DNA of 37,786 nt from Nostoc sp. TH1S01 (GTDB lineage Bacteria > Cyanobacteriota > Cyanobacteriia > Cyanobacteriales > Nostocaceae), in the NCBI GenBank assembly GCA_018993265.1, contig JAGKSW010000081.1:1-37786 (forward strand), read 5' to 3'. Under the pieces are notes generated by a model, which saw only the letters and a list, made by a program, of their open reading frames with translations, ran no database searches and was not told the origin of the DNA. Below are positions 1 to 8,267 of this stretch, piece after piece; position 1 is the first letter of the stretch; every line of letters starts with the position of its first letter. The translations under genes and the position numbers were made by a program.

Positions 1-352
1 AGTTGCCAAGAGCCAAATTATGCTGTAATTTTTAGACAGATAAGACATTTAGCAAAACTCATATCTTGCACCTCTACGTATAACCACAGGTAAAGTAAAA
101 AGATGCGCGATAAAGATACCTTACTTTTATAGGCTCTTGTCGCTAAATCAAGGCTTTTGGTTTTTTACTGAGTAATAAAATTACATCAATTTTTATTGGT
201 GCAAGATGAGAGAAAAAATTATCTCACCCTGAAAATAATTCATTGTTAAATGCTTGATATTAAATAGCCAATTGGCGTGTGTATAGATCCAAAACCCTTT
301 CACCCCTACACCCATTTTTCACAGATAATCTTGGTGCGTAAGTCCTGAACCT
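1..352. other. Intergenic region, no gene seen
   Basis: AT-rich stretch downstream of the histidine kinase, which is transcribed towards it. I see no convincing coding sequence. It holds a possible miniature inverted-repeat element at about 58-210 and, near 333-350, a short sequence (GTGCGTAAGTCCTGAA) that resembles a common Nostoc dispersed repeat. No hairpin followed by a T-run was found for the kinase gene. Confidence 0.5.
58..210. repeat. Possible MITE-like inverted-repeat element
   Basis: ATCTTGCACC at 63-72 is the exact reverse complement of GGTGCAAGAT at 198-207. Allowing a 2-base indel, the match extends outward to CTCAT on the left and ATGAG on the right. The interior of about 125 bp has no open frame. 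Size and end structure fit a non-autonomous IS derivative, but no clear target duplication is visible, and a single copy in this window cannot prove mobility. Confidence 0.35.
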
Positions 353-3300
353 TTAAGTTCTGCCTACAAGGCTAGCAACTACTGTAGCTAACTCAGCCGG
401 TTCGATGGGTTTAGGTAAATGTAGCTGAAAACCTTCTTGAATAGCACGCATCCGGTCTTCGGTTCTAGCGTAGGCGGTTAAAGCGGCGGCGGGAATTGTA
501 CCGCCTTGTTCTGGAGGTTGCGATCGCAGTTGGCGAATTAATGAATAGCCATCTTTACCAGGCATACCAATATCACTAACTAACACATCTGGTTTCCACT
601 GAGCAATCATTTGTAATGCTTCTGCAACTGAACCAACGGTTTGCACTTGGGCTTGGCATTGTTGCAGTACTGTGGACATATACTCGCGGGTGTCAGGTTC
701 GTCATCCACAACCAGGACGCGTACACCAGCTAGGGAGGGAGACGCAGGTAAAACATCACTGTTGGCTTCAGTTAGGCTAACTGGTGTAGATATAGTTTCT
801 TTATTGGGTAGTAGTAATGGTAATTTGACTGTAAAGGTTGTACCTTGTGCTTCTCCGGGGCTATCGACAGTGATAGTACCACCGTGTAATTCTACTAAGT
901 GACGCACAATTGCTAAACCTAATCCTAAGCCACCGTGCGCCCTGGTGCTGGAACTGTCGGCTTGACGAAAACGGTCGAACACATAAGGAAGAAATTCGCT
1001 GTTAATACCTATACCTGTATCAATGATTTGAATTTGGGCGTAACTGATAGATTCTGAAATATGACCAACACTTTTTGAAAGTTGAATTTCTACTTTCCCG
1101 CCTTGGGGTGTAAACTTAATGGCATTTGATAGCAAATTCCAGATAATTTGTTGTAAGCGATCGCTATCACCAGAAATTAAAAATTGTGACTCCTCATGAT
1201 TCGCCCGCGCAAATTGCAATTCGATTTCTTTGGCTTGGGCGGCTAAAGTGACAGTTTCAATTGTGGATTCAATAATCGTGATTAAATTATACGTAGCGAC
1301 TTTTAGCCGTAACTTACCTCGAATCATCCGTGAGATATCGAGTAAGTCTTCAATCATTTGAGTTTGCGCCCTCGCATTCCGTTCAATGGTTTCTAGCGCC
1401 TTACTAATTTGTGTTTCGTTGAGTTTGCGGTTGCGTAGTAGTTGCGCCCAGCCGAGAATTGCGTTGAGGGGCGATCGCAATTCGTGGGAAAGTATAGCTA
1501 AAAACTCATCTTTCATCCGGTTGGCTTCTTGCAACTGCTCAGTTTGTTGCTGCAAGGAAGTAATTAAACTTGACCTTTCCATTGCGATCGCAATTTGATC
1601 GCAAATTGCCTGCATCATACTTCTTTGATTTTCGGTGAAAAAATTGCGGCTGCAACTACCAAAAGACAGAGTACCGAACAACTTGTCTTGGGCGATTAAT
1701 GGGTAACTGTAGTAAGCAGTAACACCTAAAGAACGAATTAATGCTGTTTTAGGGTCAGTTGATTGCTGGACGTTTTCGACATACATTGATTGGCGATATT
1801 GGGCAACTGTACCACAGACTGCTTGTCCAAATTCTAAAAACTCAATTTCTTTGGCGATTTCTGCTGTCACGCCTCCATAGGAAACGAGACGCATTATTTG
1901 CGAATTATCCTCAATCAAGAAGTTGAAGTAAACATCTAAACTAATTTGTTCTTGAAGTTGGGAGAAAACGCTGTCAATTAGTGCTAATGGTTGCTGGCTA
2001 GATAATAAGGCGCTGGCGGTACTAAATAGTAATTGCAACCTTTGATTACCTAGTGATAATGCTTTTTCTGCTTGCTTAAGTTTAGTAATATCTTGAAATA
2101 CCAACACACAGGTAGCTGGATAACCGTGCATTGCTGGCAGTGTATCTGCAAATATTAATAGGGAATATGCGCCTGTGCTGGTATGCCAGTCTACTTCTAT
2201 ACCATTCAAACGTTCGCCACGGGCAACACGTACCCCTGGCATTTTGTCGTTGGGAATGCGATCGCCTGCGGCATCTGTATAATAATATGCTGTGTGATAT
2301 TCTTCAGCAGGTATGCCTTGGGGAAATTCACCGCCTGCTAATTCGTTAGCTGTACGATTGGCAAATGTCACCCTTGCTGTTCCTGGTTCAATCAATAGCA
2401 ATGGTCTGGGCATCAGATTTAACACATCTTCCAGCCATTTGCGCTGCTTTTGCTGTAATTCTTCGGCTTGCTTGCGACTGGTAATATCTAAAAATGCTCC
2501 TATACAGCCTCTGCTGTTACCTTCTTCGTCAAACAATGGTGCAACATATTCTAATAACTTAGTGACTTGACCATTGTCATGAACCACATCTACTTCAAAG
2601 TCCAACACTTCTAAACCATACGCGGCTGAATATTGCATTGGTAGTTCTTCTGGCAATAATTCTCGACCTTCGCGGTAGACTTTAAATGTTTTGGGTCGTT
2701 CTTCAGTAGGCGCAGTCAAAGACGCATTCACATCTGTGGAGATGCCCAATTGCTTGGCTAAACAAGGGTTAACGCGAATATTTCTGCATTCAGGATCTTC
2801 AGCAATGCCAATTCCTATCGGTATCACATCCAGCAAGGTTTGCAACTCAACCACCCGCCGCTGTAAATCTCTATTTAGTTGCAGAATTGTTTCTTGTGCT
2901 TGTTGGCGTTCTCTTAAGTCAAGAATAAAGGCTACAGATTCTTCTCGTTGTTCTCCGACTAGTACGTAACCTATTAATACTGGTATGCGGCTACCATCTT
3001 GGCGAATATATTCTTTTTTGTATGGTGTACAAGCGCCATTGGTATTTATTTTAGCTTCAGTGATCGCTTGTTCATCTAAATACAAATACTCTGGTGGTGT
3101 AATTTTATCCCACTTTAATCGGCCTGCTAGTAAATCTTCTCTGGTATAACCAACCATCCCCAAAAATTCATCATTTGCTTGGTGAATATTGCCATACACA
3201 TCACCAAACAAGATACCAATGACGTTTGCATCTACGAAACTTTTGAGTTTTTCTTCATATACTCTTAGTGCTGTTTGCGTGCGTTCGTTGTTGTACCAAA

Positions 3301-4219
3301 GGCGTTCTACAACTGCGGCACATTGCCAAATCAACAAAGCAAAAATCACAATTAAAATTAGTGCAAATACCGCTATGGCAAAAGCTGGGTCATAATGTCC
3401 AGCTTGCTGACCTTGAACAATTAACCAGCCTAATAATAAAGGTACAGCGATCGCACCTATTAATAAACGACGCGCCAGTAAACCAGCATAACTTTCACTG
3501 GTAATGACGCGCATAAATCCTTTGTCAGTACTTATCCAGAGAATTCCTATACACAGCACACTAAATAGTAATACTGTGTGTAACGCCATTGGTGTGCCGT
3601 TAGGGTAGAAACTGTAGAGAATTTTGATGTTGTAGGTGTAACCAATCAAGGCTTCTAAGGTAATCACGCTAGCCATGAGAGTGAGAATTTGACCATACCA
3701 ATTGCGGCGATCGCTTTTTGGATTTATCAAAATTTCTAAACCACAGCCCAAAAAGAAAAAGTTACACGCTGTGTTTAATCCCATCCTTCCCGGATAAAAT
3801 GTCCCCAAAGGAGTTGGTGAATCCCGAAACAATAGCTGATCAATGCCAAAATTCCAGCCAAACAAATATTGAATGATGGTGAGTAAGCCAATAATTATTG
3901 GTATTAAACTAAATGCTCTAGCCAGCCATAAATAAACAAATTGCTCTCTTATCTTGACTGATTGACTTAAATAAACATTAGTGCGCTGATATTTATTAAT
4001 TTGTGACAGCCACAGCGATATACCTAATAAGATAAAACACAACGCTGTGTTCGCTTTCATTGTGAACAACCGAGGGTTGTTCCCAGTTTTGAGAAATTCA
4101 ATGTCGAACATCCACCCAAGTAGCACAAAACTACCAGCGAGGATGGCGATCGCTGCTGCAACCTTGACTACTGTTGAATTCCGTATATCTTGCATTTGCA
4201 AGCGGTTGCTGTTTAACAT
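353..4219 (-). CDS. Membrane hybrid sensor histidine kinase (PAS-PAS-PAS-GAF-HisKA-HATPase-REC)
   Basis: Signal-transducing hybrid kinase of 1288 aa, expected in the cytoplasmic membrane. Roughly residues 15-305 hold about eight hydrophobic segments. Then come PAS-like sensor modules (about 320-440, 450-590 and 590-715), a GAF domain (about 735-900), and the kinase core. The H-box is SHELRSPLNAILGW with phospho-acceptor H912. The ATPase has an N-box (NLLSNAIKFTPQGG), a DTGIGI motif and a GLGLGLAIVRHL motif. The C-terminal receiver domain (about 1160-1285) carries DDEPDT, the acceptor D1216 in VSDIGMPGKDG, and the conserved K of LPKP. All catalytic elements are present, so it should be active. 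The ligand is unknown. No separate response regulator lies next to it, so output may go through phosphotransfer to an unlinked partner. The start is the first ATG; ATG at codon 9 is an alternative. Confidence 0.93.
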   Translation of the reverse strand: MLNSNRLQMQDIRNSTVVKVAAAIAILAGSFVLLGWMFDIEFLKTGNNPRLFTMKANTALCFILLGISLWLSQINKYQRTNVYLSQSVKIREQFVYLWLARAFSLIPIIIGLLTIIQYLFGWNFGIDQLLFRDSPTPLGTFYPGRMGLNTACNFFFLGCGLEILINPKSDRRNWYGQILTLMASVITLEALIGYTYNIKILYSFYPNGTPMALHTVLLFSVLCIGILWISTDKGFMRVITSESYAGLLARRLLIGAIAVPLLLGWLIVQGQQAGHYDPAFAIAVFALILIVIFALLIWQCAAVVERLWYNNERTQTALRVYEEKLKSFVDANVIGILFGDVYGNIHQANDEFLGMVGYTREDLLAGRLKWDKITPPEYLYLDEQAITEAKINTNGACTPYKKEYIRQDGSRIPVLIGYVLVGEQREESVAFILDLRERQQAQETILQLNRDLQRRVVELQTLLDVIPIGIGIAEDPECRNIRVNPCLAKQLGISTDVNASLTAPTEERPKTFKVYREGRELLPEELPMQYSAAYGLEVLDFEVDVVHDNGQVTKLLEYVAPLFDEEGNSRGCIGAFLDITSRKQAEELQQKQRKWLEDVLNLMPRPLLLIEPGTARVTFANRTANELAGGEFPQGIPAEEYHTAYYYTDAAGDRIPNDKMPGVRVARGERLNGIEVDWHTSTGAYSLLIFADTLPAMHGYPATCVLVFQDITKLKQAEKALSLGNQRLQLLFSTASALLSSQQPLALIDSVFSQLQEQISLDVYFNFLIEDNSQIMRLVSYGGVTAEIAKEIEFLEFGQAVCGTVAQYRQSMYVENVQQSTDPKTALIRSLGVTAYYSYPLIAQDKLFGTLSFGSCSRNFFTENQRSMMQAICDQIAIAMERSSLITSLQQQTEQLQEANRMKDEFLAILSHELRSPLNAILGWAQLLRNRKLNETQISKALETIERNARAQTQMIEDLLDISRMIRGKLRLKVATYNLITIIESTIETVTLAAQAKEIELQFARANHEESQFLISGDSDRLQQIIWNLLSNAIKFTPQGGKVEIQLSKSVGHISESISYAQIQIIDTGIGINSEFLPYVFDRFRQADSSSTRAHGGLGLGLAIVRHLVELHGGTITVDSPGEAQGTTFTVKLPLLLPNKETISTPVSLTEANSDVLPASPSLAGVRVLVVDDEPDTREYMSTVLQQCQAQVQTVGSVAEALQMIAQWKPDVLVSDIGMPGKDGYSLIRQLRSQPPEQGGTIPAAALTAYARTEDRMRAIQEGFQLHLPKPIEPAELATVVASLVGRT

Positions 4220-4359
4220 TGATATTTTTGTGGCCGCATCTATAATTAGACTAGCGTGCTAAGATTTTGGGATTTGGTGCGTTTACATCTTTTATTATTT
4301 GTCTCAAATATGACGAAGAATTGATGATTTTTTCACTTATCTATAATAGAACTCTTATT

Positions 4360-4382
4360 TGATTTTGGCGAAGCCAGAATCA
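4360..4382 (-). terminator. Weak hairpin downstream of the GH31 gene
   Basis: TGATTTTGGC GAA GCCAGAATCA forms a 10-bp stem (one G-U pair) with a 3-nt loop, about 43 nt beyond the alpha-glucosidase stop. No T-run follows on the minus strand, so it may equally be a small dispersed repeat with a GGCGAAGCC core. Confidence 0.3.
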
Positions 4383-4424
4383 ATTCTAATTTCGGATTTC
4401 TTGTGCCTTGTCTCCACAAGTGAT

Positions 4425-6767
4425 TCAAAATGAAAATGACAAGCTTCTTAGTTGACCATCATCTAAAAATTGCTGCTGACCTACACCTACAAGTTCCACA
4501 ATGATTTGCCGCTGTCCTGGTGTCCATTTTCCCTCGCGCGTACTTATGTTGACTATTGTTTGATTAGTATCTGTAATGACAGTAATTTTTTTGAGGGAAA
4601 AACTTTGCTTGAGATACTCAAATGTTTGTCCATCATCTTCATAAAAGCTATGTTCACCATTACCAGGCCAAACTCGCAAACGAATTTCTTCTAAAGGCGA
4701 TTCATTTACAAATTGCATTACAGGTTGCATAGGAATTACCGCACCGCCACGCACATAAAGCGGCATTTTTTCTAAAGGTGCATGGGCAACAATATGAGTA
4801 GAGCCTTGATAAGATTCGCCACTCCACCAGTCATACCAAGTACCGGCAGGCAAATACACAACTCGATGTTCCACACCAGGGCGATAAATTGGTGCAGCCA
4901 TGAGTGATGCGCCTAACAACACTTGATCATAAAGGGTGTAGGTTTTGGGATCGTTGGGAAAATGGTAAAGTAAAGGTCTTAAAATGGGTGCGCCTGTGGT
5001 GGCAGCTTCCCAAAATAAACTATAAATGTAGGGCAAAAGCTGGTAACGCAGATTAATATATTCTCTACAGATATTTTCGGTGCGATCGCCAAATACCCAA
5101 GGTTCATGACGGGCTGTAGACATGGCTGAGTGACCACGCATCAAGGGGTACAGCATTCCTACTTGCATCCAACGGGCAAATAGTTCCGCCGTTGCGTTTC
5201 CGGCAAATCCGCCAATATCGCAACCCACAAACCCCACACCCGCAAGTCCCATATTGCAAAGCATGGGTAGGGACATTTCCAAATGTTCCCACAAAGAATG
5301 GTTGTCGCCCATCCACACCGCAGACCAACGCTGCACACCAGCGTAACCAGAACGAGTTAATACAAAAGAACGCTCTTGTTGACGATGTTGTTGCAACCCT
5401 TCAAAACAAGCTTTTGCCATCATCAACCCATACAAGTTATGCACTTCTTGATGAGTTGTATTCTCCCCTGCGTCTCCCTGCGGCGCATCCAACGGAAACC
5501 AAATCTTCTCCCCACCATCCCCAAAAGGACGACTATCAATCGCAGGTTCATTCATATCATTCCAAATTCCTGCTACACCCGCATCTGTCAGACTTTTGTG
5601 CAAATTTCTCCACCAATGGCGCACATCAGCACGCATAAAATCAGGAAATACAGCTTTTTCCGGCCAAACATAACCGTGAAACAGTGTTCCATCAACTTTC
5701 CGCACAAAATAATCGTTGGCTAATCCTTGGTCAAAAACGTGATAATTGGCTTCTGGCTCATACTTAACACCAGGGTCGATAATCGTAACTGTTTTAAAGC
5801 CATCTTTTGCTAAATCACCAATTAATTGTTCTGGGTTGGGAAAGCGTGTAGGACTCCAAGTAAACACCCGATAACCACGCATGTAGTCGATATCCAAGTG
5901 AATTACATCACAAGGAATGCGACGTTGGCGAAATTCCTGCGCTAATTCCCGCACCACACTTTCAGATTCATAACTCCAACGACATTGGTGATATCCTAAA
6001 GCCCACTTGGGTGGTAAAGGCATTCTGCCAGTTAACTGAGTATAAGTGCGAAGAATTTCCGCAGGTTCAGGGCCATAGATAATGTAATAATCCAACTCAT
6101 CGCCGCGAGTTTCCATCTTCCACACACCTGGTTGGGCTGCACCAATATCAAATTGACTCCAGAAGGTAGTATTGAAAAAAATGCCATAGCCCACATGAGG
6201 ACGCAAAGCCATAAAAAATGGAATGGCTTGGTACATTTCATCAGTGAGTGCATCGTAATCTAAAGCATCAACTGTCCAGTTGGTTTTAACTTCACTGAGT
6301 TTATCTAAAAAGCCAGTGCGTTCACCAAAGCCAAAAAAATGTTCATCGGCTGCAATTTGCTTCCAGCCAGCAACTGCACCTAAACGCCAACCAATTCCTA
6401 TATCTGCATCTTGGGCAAAAGGGCGACCATCTACATCAAAGCAGGTAAGATGACAATTTTGCTTTTGGATGCAGATGCGGATTTTTTCTGTTGTAATTTC
6501 TAAAGTTGTCTCAGTTTCCTGCACTTCATAAGCTACGGTTTCCCACTCACTATCATCAACAGTTACCGCCCAAGCACGACGGGGTAAAAATTCGCCCGTG
6601 GGTGTAAAACGCAGCCGAATTAAATTAACCGCAAGTATGCTGATGCTGAAGCGCGAATCACCAGATGCAAAATTAATATTACGTTCATTTTGCTGAACCA
6701 ATTCCACTTTGCCAACAGTTTGCCAAGGTTGGTTAGTGGTGGGGAGTTTTCCAAAATATTGCGGCAT
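4425..6767 (-). CDS. Glycoside hydrolase family 31 alpha-glucosidase
   Basis: Exo-acting alpha-glucosidase that releases glucose from alpha-glucans or oligosaccharides, probably in the cytoplasm since no signal peptide is visible. With the start chosen here the protein is 780 aa. It has the N-terminal beta-sandwich (FFGFGERTG around the barrel entry), a (beta/alpha)8 barrel with PPKWALGYHQCRWSYES, the nucleophile D404 in GIWNDMNEPA, and the acid/base D488 in WMGDNHS. C-terminal beta domains include FYEDDG. The open frame continues 40 codons upstream (to 6887), but that extension is Asn/Phe/Lys-rich and unlike the family. The ATG at 6765-6767, beginning MPQYFGKLP, is the likely start. The gene stands alone between the kinase gene and a repeat-rich gap. 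The family is clear; exact substrate (maltose, isomaltose, glycogen breakdown products) is not. Confidence 0.93.
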   Translation of the reverse strand: MPQYFGKLPTTNQPWQTVGKVELVQQNERNINFASGDSRFSISILAVNLIRLRFTPTGEFLPRRAWAVTVDDSEWETVAYEVQETETTLEITTEKIRICIQKQNCHLTCFDVDGRPFAQDADIGIGWRLGAVAGWKQIAADEHFFGFGERTGFLDKLSEVKTNWTVDALDYDALTDEMYQAIPFFMALRPHVGYGIFFNTTFWSQFDIGAAQPGVWKMETRGDELDYYIIYGPEPAEILRTYTQLTGRMPLPPKWALGYHQCRWSYESESVVRELAQEFRQRRIPCDVIHLDIDYMRGYRVFTWSPTRFPNPEQLIGDLAKDGFKTVTIIDPGVKYEPEANYHVFDQGLANDYFVRKVDGTLFHGYVWPEKAVFPDFMRADVRHWWRNLHKSLTDAGVAGIWNDMNEPAIDSRPFGDGGEKIWFPLDAPQGDAGENTTHQEVHNLYGLMMAKACFEGLQQHRQQERSFVLTRSGYAGVQRWSAVWMGDNHSLWEHLEMSLPMLCNMGLAGVGFVGCDIGGFAGNATAELFARWMQVGMLYPLMRGHSAMSTARHEPWVFGDRTENICREYINLRYQLLPYIYSLFWEAATTGAPILRPLLYHFPNDPKTYTLYDQVLLGASLMAAPIYRPGVEHRVVYLPAGTWYDWWSGESYQGSTHIVAHAPLEKMPLYVRGGAVIPMQPVMQFVNESPLEEIRLRVWPGNGEHSFYEDDGQTFEYLKQSFSLKKITVITDTNQTIVNISTREGKWTPGQRQIIVELVGVGQQQFLDDGQLRSLSFSF

Positions 6768-6999
6768 GATAAATAAAGTTTTTAAATATGAGAAATTAGG
6801 CGACTTCTCAATATTAATCTGATTATTTAAATTAAAAAATGAAAGTTTAATTACTCTTTTTCCACTAGCGAACTCATCATTAAACATCTTGATTATTTTA
6901 ATGATCGCATCCCCACTAGAGTAGATTTATGATATCTATCGTGGTACAGATACTTCCGATAAAAGTAAAAGTTTAATGTAGTATAAGAGTGAATTCAGG

Positions 7000-7018
7000 A
7001 GAATGTAATTTACATTCT
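7000..7018. promoter_or_regulatory. Perfect 9-1-9 palindrome
   Basis: AGAATGTAA T TTACATTCT is a perfect inverted repeat with a single central base, the geometry of a dimeric regulator site. It lies about 230 bp upstream of the GH31 start on the divergent side and is not next to a firm gene on the plus strand, so its target is unclear. Confidence 0.3.
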
Positions 7019-7053
7019 GGTGAAAAGCAAAGGTTTGAAGACAAGCTAAGGCA

Positions 7054-7099
7054 GAGAAAGAAAAGGAAATTTTTAATTATAGCTTTCTTTTTCTTTCTC
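7054..7099. repeat. 16-bp purine/pyrimidine inverted repeat
   Basis: GAGAAAGAAAAGGAAA (7054-7069) pairs with TTTCTTTTTCTTTCTC (7084-7099) with one wobble and a 14-nt loop, forming a long hairpin in RNA. T-rich sequence follows on the plus strand. It could act as a terminator-like or processing structure. Confidence 0.5.
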
Positions 7100-7129
7100 C
7101 CTTTTGTATTTTTATTAGTCAGCCAATCA

Positions 7130-7198
7130 CGAAAAAATCTCACAACTAAATCTGAAAAATGTTCTTCTTTAGTCTCTAGCTCATAACCTCTATTTTCA
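7130..7198. repeat. Dispersed repeat, copy A
   Basis: This stretch (CTCACAACTAAATCTGAAAA, then TTCTTTAGTCTCTAGC and TCATAACCT) aligns over about 65 nt with 24713-24778 in front of clpC (CTCACAACCAAACTGAAAAA, then TTCTCTAGTCCCTAGC and CCCTAACCT). The second half is built from degenerate heptamers of the TAGTCCC type. Confidence 0.6.
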
Positions 7199-7406
7199 AG
7201 CTAGAGTGTAATAATTCTTATCATATTGGAATTTCTGAAATGTTCAGCGATCGCCAGTATTAATCTCTCATCAAAGTTTATAAGAAGATGAAATTAATCT
7301 GTCTTCTCTCGTAGGAGAGAGGACTAATTTATGTCTAGTGTGAGAGGATGCGATCGCTTGTTTATAAAAAAGTAACTTTCTGATTTTCGATAATATCCCA
7401 GCAATA

Positions 7407-7637
7407 TTAAGTATCTTCAGCCAACATTGATTTTTTGGCTGCTTGTACTAATTCTTCTTCAGTGCATTGATATAAATCCCGCAAACGAAATACTTGCCAT
7501 ACTTCCATTTTGGGTGTTGTTCTACCTTTCTCCCAGTTACGAATTGAAGATAAAGCGCAATCTAATTCAATAGCTACATCACTAATTCTTAATCCTGTAT
7601 GTTGTCTTAATGCTCTTAGATCCATATTTTTGGGCAT
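7407..7637 (-). CDS. Small XRE-type helix-turn-helix regulator
   Basis: A 76-aa DNA-binding protein that is almost entirely one helix-turn-helix domain. LRALRQHTGLRISDVAIELDC followed by SSIRNWEKGRTTP matches the Cro/C1 (XRE) pattern, with recognition helix SSIRNWEKG and the usual xPxxxxWxxFRL continuation. There is no ligand or dimerisation domain. The ATG at 7635-7637 starts MPKNMDLRALR; an internal ATG at codon 5 is possible. Directly upstream are two GGCGCTAA direct repeats, possible autoregulatory sites. The divergent neighbour is a small protein of unknown function. Small HTH proteins of this kind are frequent in filamentous cyanobacteria; the target here is unknown. Confidence 0.85.
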   Translation of the reverse strand: MPKNMDLRALRQHTGLRISDVAIELDCALSSIRNWEKGRTTPKMEVWQVFRLRDLYQCTEEELVQAAKKSMLAEDT

Positions 7638-7648
7638 TAAAGTTTGTC

Positions 7649-7669
7649 GGCGCTAAAACTTGGCGCTAA
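7649..7669. promoter_or_regulatory. Direct repeats GGCGCTAA upstream of the HTH gene
   Basis: GGCGCTAA occurs at 7649-7656 and again at 7662-7669, a 13-nt period, beginning 12 nt upstream of the HTH start codon. Paired direct repeats so close to a small repressor gene suggest an operator. This is inference from position. Confidence 0.35.
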
Positions 7670-7672
7670 GAA

Positions 7673-7701
7673 TTGACAATTGACAAACGATATGGTAATA
7701 A
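7673..7701 (+). promoter_or_regulatory. Possible sigma-70-type promoter
   Basis: A consensus -35 TTGACA (7673-7678) lies 17 nt before TAATAA (7696-7701), oriented towards the small gene at 7774. A second TTGACA starts at 7680. The -10 match is poor. Confidence 0.3.
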
Positions 7702-7721
7702 GATTCAATTTTTGTTGAAGA

Positions 7722-7757
7722 GGCGTTAGCATCCCCGCCAAGAGACTCGCTAACGCC
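7722..7757. repeat. Short palindromic repeat GGCGTTAGC/GCTAACGCC
   Basis: GGCGTTAGC (7722-7730) and GCTAACGCC (7749-7757) form a perfect 9-bp stem with an 18-nt loop, a typical dispersed hairpin repeat of Nostoc-type genomes. It lies in the leader of the next gene. Confidence 0.6.
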
Positions 7758-7773
7758 CTTTGCTAAACTCCTT

Positions 7774-8031
7774 ATGGATAAATTAATCATGCCACAAAAC
7801 AGCAATTACAAAGATTTTTCCTCAGAAACTCAGACTCAGGCGATCGCCTACAAAGAACGTTTAAATTCCTGGATTGTTGCGCGGTTATTTCCAGATATGC
7901 AACGGGTAACAGTTGCAAGATTTCGCAATCGTTCGGATGCAGATGGTCATGTGCAAAGCTTACGCCAACTCATACCAGACGCTAATTTTGTGGTGGTGTT
8001 TGACTGTCCACGTCAAAAAGCGGTGATTTAA
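7774..8031 (+). CDS. Small conserved-looking protein of unknown function
   Basis: An 85-aa soluble protein with no signal peptide or membrane segment. The second half (NSWIVARLFPDMQRVTVARF, then RNRSDADGHVQSLRQLIPDA and NFVVVFDC) reads like a small alpha/beta fold: a Trp/Arg-containing helix, a VTVARF strand, a helix and a final FVVVF strand. The first 15 codons may be untranslated, because a second ATG at 7789 (MPQNSNYKDF) fits equally well; neither has a strong Shine-Dalgarno. Codon use and an internal HIP1 site match the genome, so it is probably real. I do not recognise a family. The neighbour on the other strand is the XRE-type regulator, and a perfect hairpin follows the stop. Confidence 0.7.
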   Translation: MDKLIMPQNSNYKDFSSETQTQAIAYKERLNSWIVARLFPDMQRVTVARFRNRSDADGHVQSLRQLIPDANFVVVFDCPRQKAVI

Positions 8032-8048
8032 GTTTTACGATAAGTTTT

Positions 8049-8081
8049 AGATCCCCGACTTTTTTAAGAAGTCGGGGATCT
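8049..8081. repeat. Perfect 13-bp hairpin repeat AGATCCCCGACTT
   Basis: AGATCCCCGACTT and AAGTCGGGGATCT form a perfect 13-bp stem with a 7-nt loop, 18 nt after the preceding stop. This sequence is a familiar dispersed palindrome of cyanobacterial genomes. It could act as a terminator, though no T-run follows. Confidence 0.75.
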
Positions 8082-8103
8082 GGATTGAAAACTAACATTT
8101 TTC

Positions 8104-8261
8104 GGCGTTGCTGATTAGTGAGAGGATTTTTGTCTCACGCAAAGGCAAGGCAGCGCGTTGGGCGGGTTTCCCGACTTGAAGCGACTGCCGCGCAAAGACG
8201 CAAAGAATCAATATTATGCTTTGTACAAAAGTCCCAATTCATCGCGCATTTATGCAACGCC
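8104..8261. repeat. Composite, apparently nested dispersed repeat
   Basis: The outer ends GGCGTTGC (8104-8111) and GCAACGCC (8254-8261) are inverted repeats. Inside, a CGCAAAGG-type repeat seems split by an insert at 8149-8189 that begins GGCAG and ends CTGCC and contains GGCGGGTTTCCCGACTTGAA. The CGCGCAAAGACGCAAAG part (8189-8205) recurs exactly at 27678-27694. No coding capacity is visible. Confidence 0.55.
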
Positions 8262-8267
8262 CATTTT

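Larger units (their letters stand above)
6768..7406. other. Repeat- and palindrome-rich intergenic region
   Basis: No convincing gene. It contains a 9-1-9 palindrome (7000-7018), a long purine/pyrimidine hairpin (7054-7099), a dispersed repeat copy (7130-7198), two HIP1-like sites, and a small CTCTC/GAGAG hairpin near 7305-7321. A 65-codon frame at 6989-7186 with a GTG start runs through the hairpin and the repeat, and is probably not a gene. Confidence 0.55.

Noticed and set aside
5192-5638. 148-codon plus-strand ORF opposite the GH31 gene
   Set aside because: Antisense shadow of a well-conserved coding region; its translation is low in complexity and resembles no family.
6989-7186. 65-codon plus-strand ORF with a hydrophobic segment
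   Set aside because: GTG start with no family resemblance; the hydrophobic part is encoded by a purine/pyrimidine hairpin and the C-terminus by a dispersed repeat, so it is probably not a gene.
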